Below, one piece after another: positions 55,476-64,000 of a stretch of 64,000 nt of DNA. The stretch comes from Haliclystus octoradiatus (Eukaryota > Cnidaria > Staurozoa > Stauromedusae > Haliclystidae): assembly GCA_916610825.1 (NCBI GenBank), contig OU744453.1, positions 2,610,724 through 2,674,723 of the forward strand, read 5' to 3'. The notes under the pieces are model-generated. The model saw only the letters and a program-made list of their open reading frames with translations. It searched no databases and was not told where the DNA came from. The translations under genes were made by a program, and so were the position numbers. Within the stretch, counting starts at the first letter, position 1, and each line of letters starts with the position of its first letter.

Positions 55476-55912
55476 CAGGGTTGACTTGGGGACTATATTT
55501 ATTTCAGATGTAAAACGGTTATCCGCCTATTCAAAAATTGCAGCCTTAGCAGCATGTAGAACTTTTCCTTTATTGAAAAAATTTTCTGTTACAAATATGC
55601 TAGTATGCTATGCAAATATGCTTGTTTAGGCATATAAAACTTATTTTCATCCGACTATGGAATCAGATACTTCTGTTTGTAGCCTTTTTATTGAAAGACA
55701 TAAACATTATTGAAACTTTTTAGCGTAAATGTACCAGCATAGTTTTCAAACGTTCTGGCATGGCTTACAACACCTATCAAAACCATTTATATAAACTCAA
55801 TCATACCACACTAGAATCTCGCCTTGCTTTCAATGACATTGTTACTGTTTACGAAAATCTCAATGGCATAGTGGATATGAATGTGACATTATTTTATCTG
55901 TAAATTGTATTC
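55476..55912 (+). mobile_element. CR1-like LINE fragment (C-terminal RT region)
   Basis: Broken frames give DLGTIFISDVKRLSAYSKIA, then YFHPTMESDTSVCS, YQNHLYKLNHTTLESRLAFN and VYENLNGIVDMN. These line up with the thumb and C-terminal region of the LINE at 52.8-53.2 kb. Frame breaks and stops show it is a relic. Confidence 0.6.
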
Positions 55913-56224
55913 AAAATATGACACAATATGAAACTATCTACATCATTGACATCAACTTATGATTTCTCGAAATATGGCACTTTTTCTACTTTTTCTGTAA
56001 TGGCTGGAGATATATAATCGACGTTGTGACTTATTGACATTCTGAAAAATTATTAAATGTGTAGATGATATCGTAGTCACAGAAAATCCGATGCTCAGTA
56101 GAAATTCTTATGTAGACTGTCTATGCATAAACAGAACTAACATAATATCCAAATGTATGAAGGTAAAGAATACTCAAATAACAACAACAACTGCCAGCGA
56201 TATGGCAGACAACCTGAGAGTAAT

Positions 56225-56650
56225 TTTATTAAGCTAATTTCACCTGGCAAAATATTAAAAAGGATAGTTGCATAATGTGTACGAGGCTAACCTATATTTG
56301 TCAACAAAATAGCATATATTATTCGAATTCCAACAATCGTTAATCCAATGGAGTACAGCAGTAATAAATAGATGTGGAATTGATGCTGTTTTCATTGACT
56401 TTTAGTAAAACATTCGAGACAGTATGTCATCAAAAGTTACTGCTGGAATTGAAATTGGATATCTTCTTTTCTACATTATTAGAATTAGATACAAAGAGTA
56501 TGCATGATCGAAATTGTTTCCTTTCCTCGGAACCTGTTATTAGTGACGTGTCATAGGATTCGCTAGTCAGACCACTATTATTTATATTATACGTAATGAA
56601 ATTGTTAGATGCTTGGAATGTAGCTCTCGTGTTACTCTCTCGAACACTTT
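56225..56650 (+). mobile_element. CR1-like LINE fragment (RT palm)
   Basis: LISPGKILKRIV is followed, after stops, by FSKTFETVCHQKLLLELKLD, NCFLSSEPVISDVS and RPLLFILYVM. These are decayed equivalents of the A-to-B motif region of CR1 reverse transcriptases. It lies 3' of the C-terminal fragment, so the two are separate insertions or a rearrangement. Confidence 0.55.
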
Positions 56651-57113
56651 AAACATGTTAAATAACATGGTCGCTTAAACTATTATGTATAAGGCACTCA
56701 AATTCAAATTGCAAGTTGATTAAACAAAATGATGGACGAACAATCACATTGGAGCAAGATTATGATTACCGATTGGAAGAAATATTAGAACGCACTGTAC
56801 TTAAACAGGCCAATCACACGATGATGAAAACAATATCAAGGCTACTTTAAACTTACCGCGAACTATTTTGACGTAAACGGCATTGATATAAAGAAGGAAA
56901 GTTATCAAAAGACAGCTGCGCCATCAAAGCTTTAAAGACATGGCTAGTGCGAGCGCTTCATTCCCATCAGCCGGAAGCCACCCTGAGTATATAGTATGTC
57001 ATCTTAAGAACAATAGGTGGTAAATCGTCATGCAGGTGTTTGTTAGGATAATAAATCAAAAAATTTTATTCACGGGTTTTGATTTTCGCAGAAGAATACT
57101 TGTGTGTATCGCA
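56651..57113. other. Non-coding stretch upstream of gene D
   Basis: No recognisable promoter element stands out. The in-frame extension of gene D up to 57030 contains an earlier ATG (MQVFVRIINQ...), but the peptide from it would put the hydrophobic leader far from the N-terminus. Confidence 0.35.
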
Positions 57114-63525
<6,412 letters not shown>

Positions 63526-64000
63526 GTAAGTCTGGAAAGAAATATTAAAGTCATTAGTGTTATTTGAGATTTCAAACTCCATTATGATTTTAATCAAGAA
63601 AGCCAAAGACATTTCTAAATATTCGAAAGAAAACACAATATTTCGATCTAAAACGTGTCATACATTGAGATGTTGATTTTGTCGGCATATTACTTTTGAT
63701 CCAGAAAAATTAGATACCTCCTGTATGCTGAAATTTTGCTTGAGTTTCACGTAAAAATGAAATCCTTATCATGTAAAGTAAATTTAAGCTAAGGATCAAA
63801 AGGATCAACTAAGGATTGTAGTACAACGTACTGATCCACATTATCGATGATTTTTATTATAAGTACATTTTTCTCAGCTAGAACACAAAATGTTCGAGTT
63901 AAGTATGGTTAGTCTGACCAATCAAAATCTATTTAAATTGAGAATTAATTATCATTTGCTATAATTATTACTATAATAATAATAGGGCTAGATGGTATAG
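63526..64000. other. Start of gene D intron 2
   Basis: AT-rich sequence without a recognisable exon before the window ends. Confidence 0.4.

Noticed and set aside
55476-56650. One continuous LINE
   Set aside because: The C-terminal RT fragment precedes the palm fragment on the same strand, so they cannot be one collinear element.

Overview
The window is animal nuclear DNA: AT-rich, with spliced genes carrying GT-AG introns, a long satellite array, microsatellites, CR1/L2-type LINE fragments, a Penelope-like retroelement and short inverted-repeat transposons. An invertebrate is likely (secreted PAN/TSP1 proteins, compact exons, many MITE-like elements). I cannot name the species from the sequence.

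Layout. (1) 1-19046: about 106 head-to-tail copies of a 179-bp satellite, with multi-monomer blocks re-duplicated 9, 25, 30 and 75 monomers apart. One decayed monomer follows at 19047-19217. (2) 19.2-25.6 kb: mostly non-coding. It holds a weak candidate small spliced gene (20219-20948), an AACGTT-rich element and a minisatellite. (3) 25.6-31.6 kb: a six-exon gene (gene A) that I assembled by splice phase. It predicts a 289-residue secreted protein with a signal peptide, a PAN/apple-like domain, two thrombospondin type 1 domains and a cysteine-rich tail. Its last intron holds the front part of an L2-like LINE and a long (ATT)n tract. (4) 32-44 kb: non-coding DNA and transposon remains, namely a 930-bp TIR element, a broken LINE reverse transcriptase, a diverged tandem repeat of about 148 bp, and inverted fragments of a PAN-like exon. 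(5) 44.3-48.9 kb: two Penelope-like elements (reverse transcriptase plus GIY-YIG nuclease) head to head. They form a 2.18-kb inverted repeat flanked by a 14-bp repeat of the target. (6) 48.9-57 kb: two further copies (B and C) of gene A's terminal exon, with LINE remnants; one LINE is split by a 395-bp MITE. (7) 57.1-64 kb: gene D, a paralogue of gene A with the same first-exon layout and an equivalent 25-nt microexon. Its first intron, about 6 kb, contains a near-perfect 121-bp hairpin, a TIR element and 1.9 kb of (TTTA)n.

The coherent biology is a local cluster of secreted PAN-TSP1 proteins (A, D, fragments B and C, possibly older PAN relics at 37.1 and 43.4-44.2 kb). All boundaries are phase-compatible: 0 after the PAN exon, 1 around each TSP1 exon, 0 before the terminal exon. 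The B and C ends could therefore be parts of duplicated genes or alternative 3' ends for gene A. The rest is repeat DNA that has invaded or expanded around this cluster.
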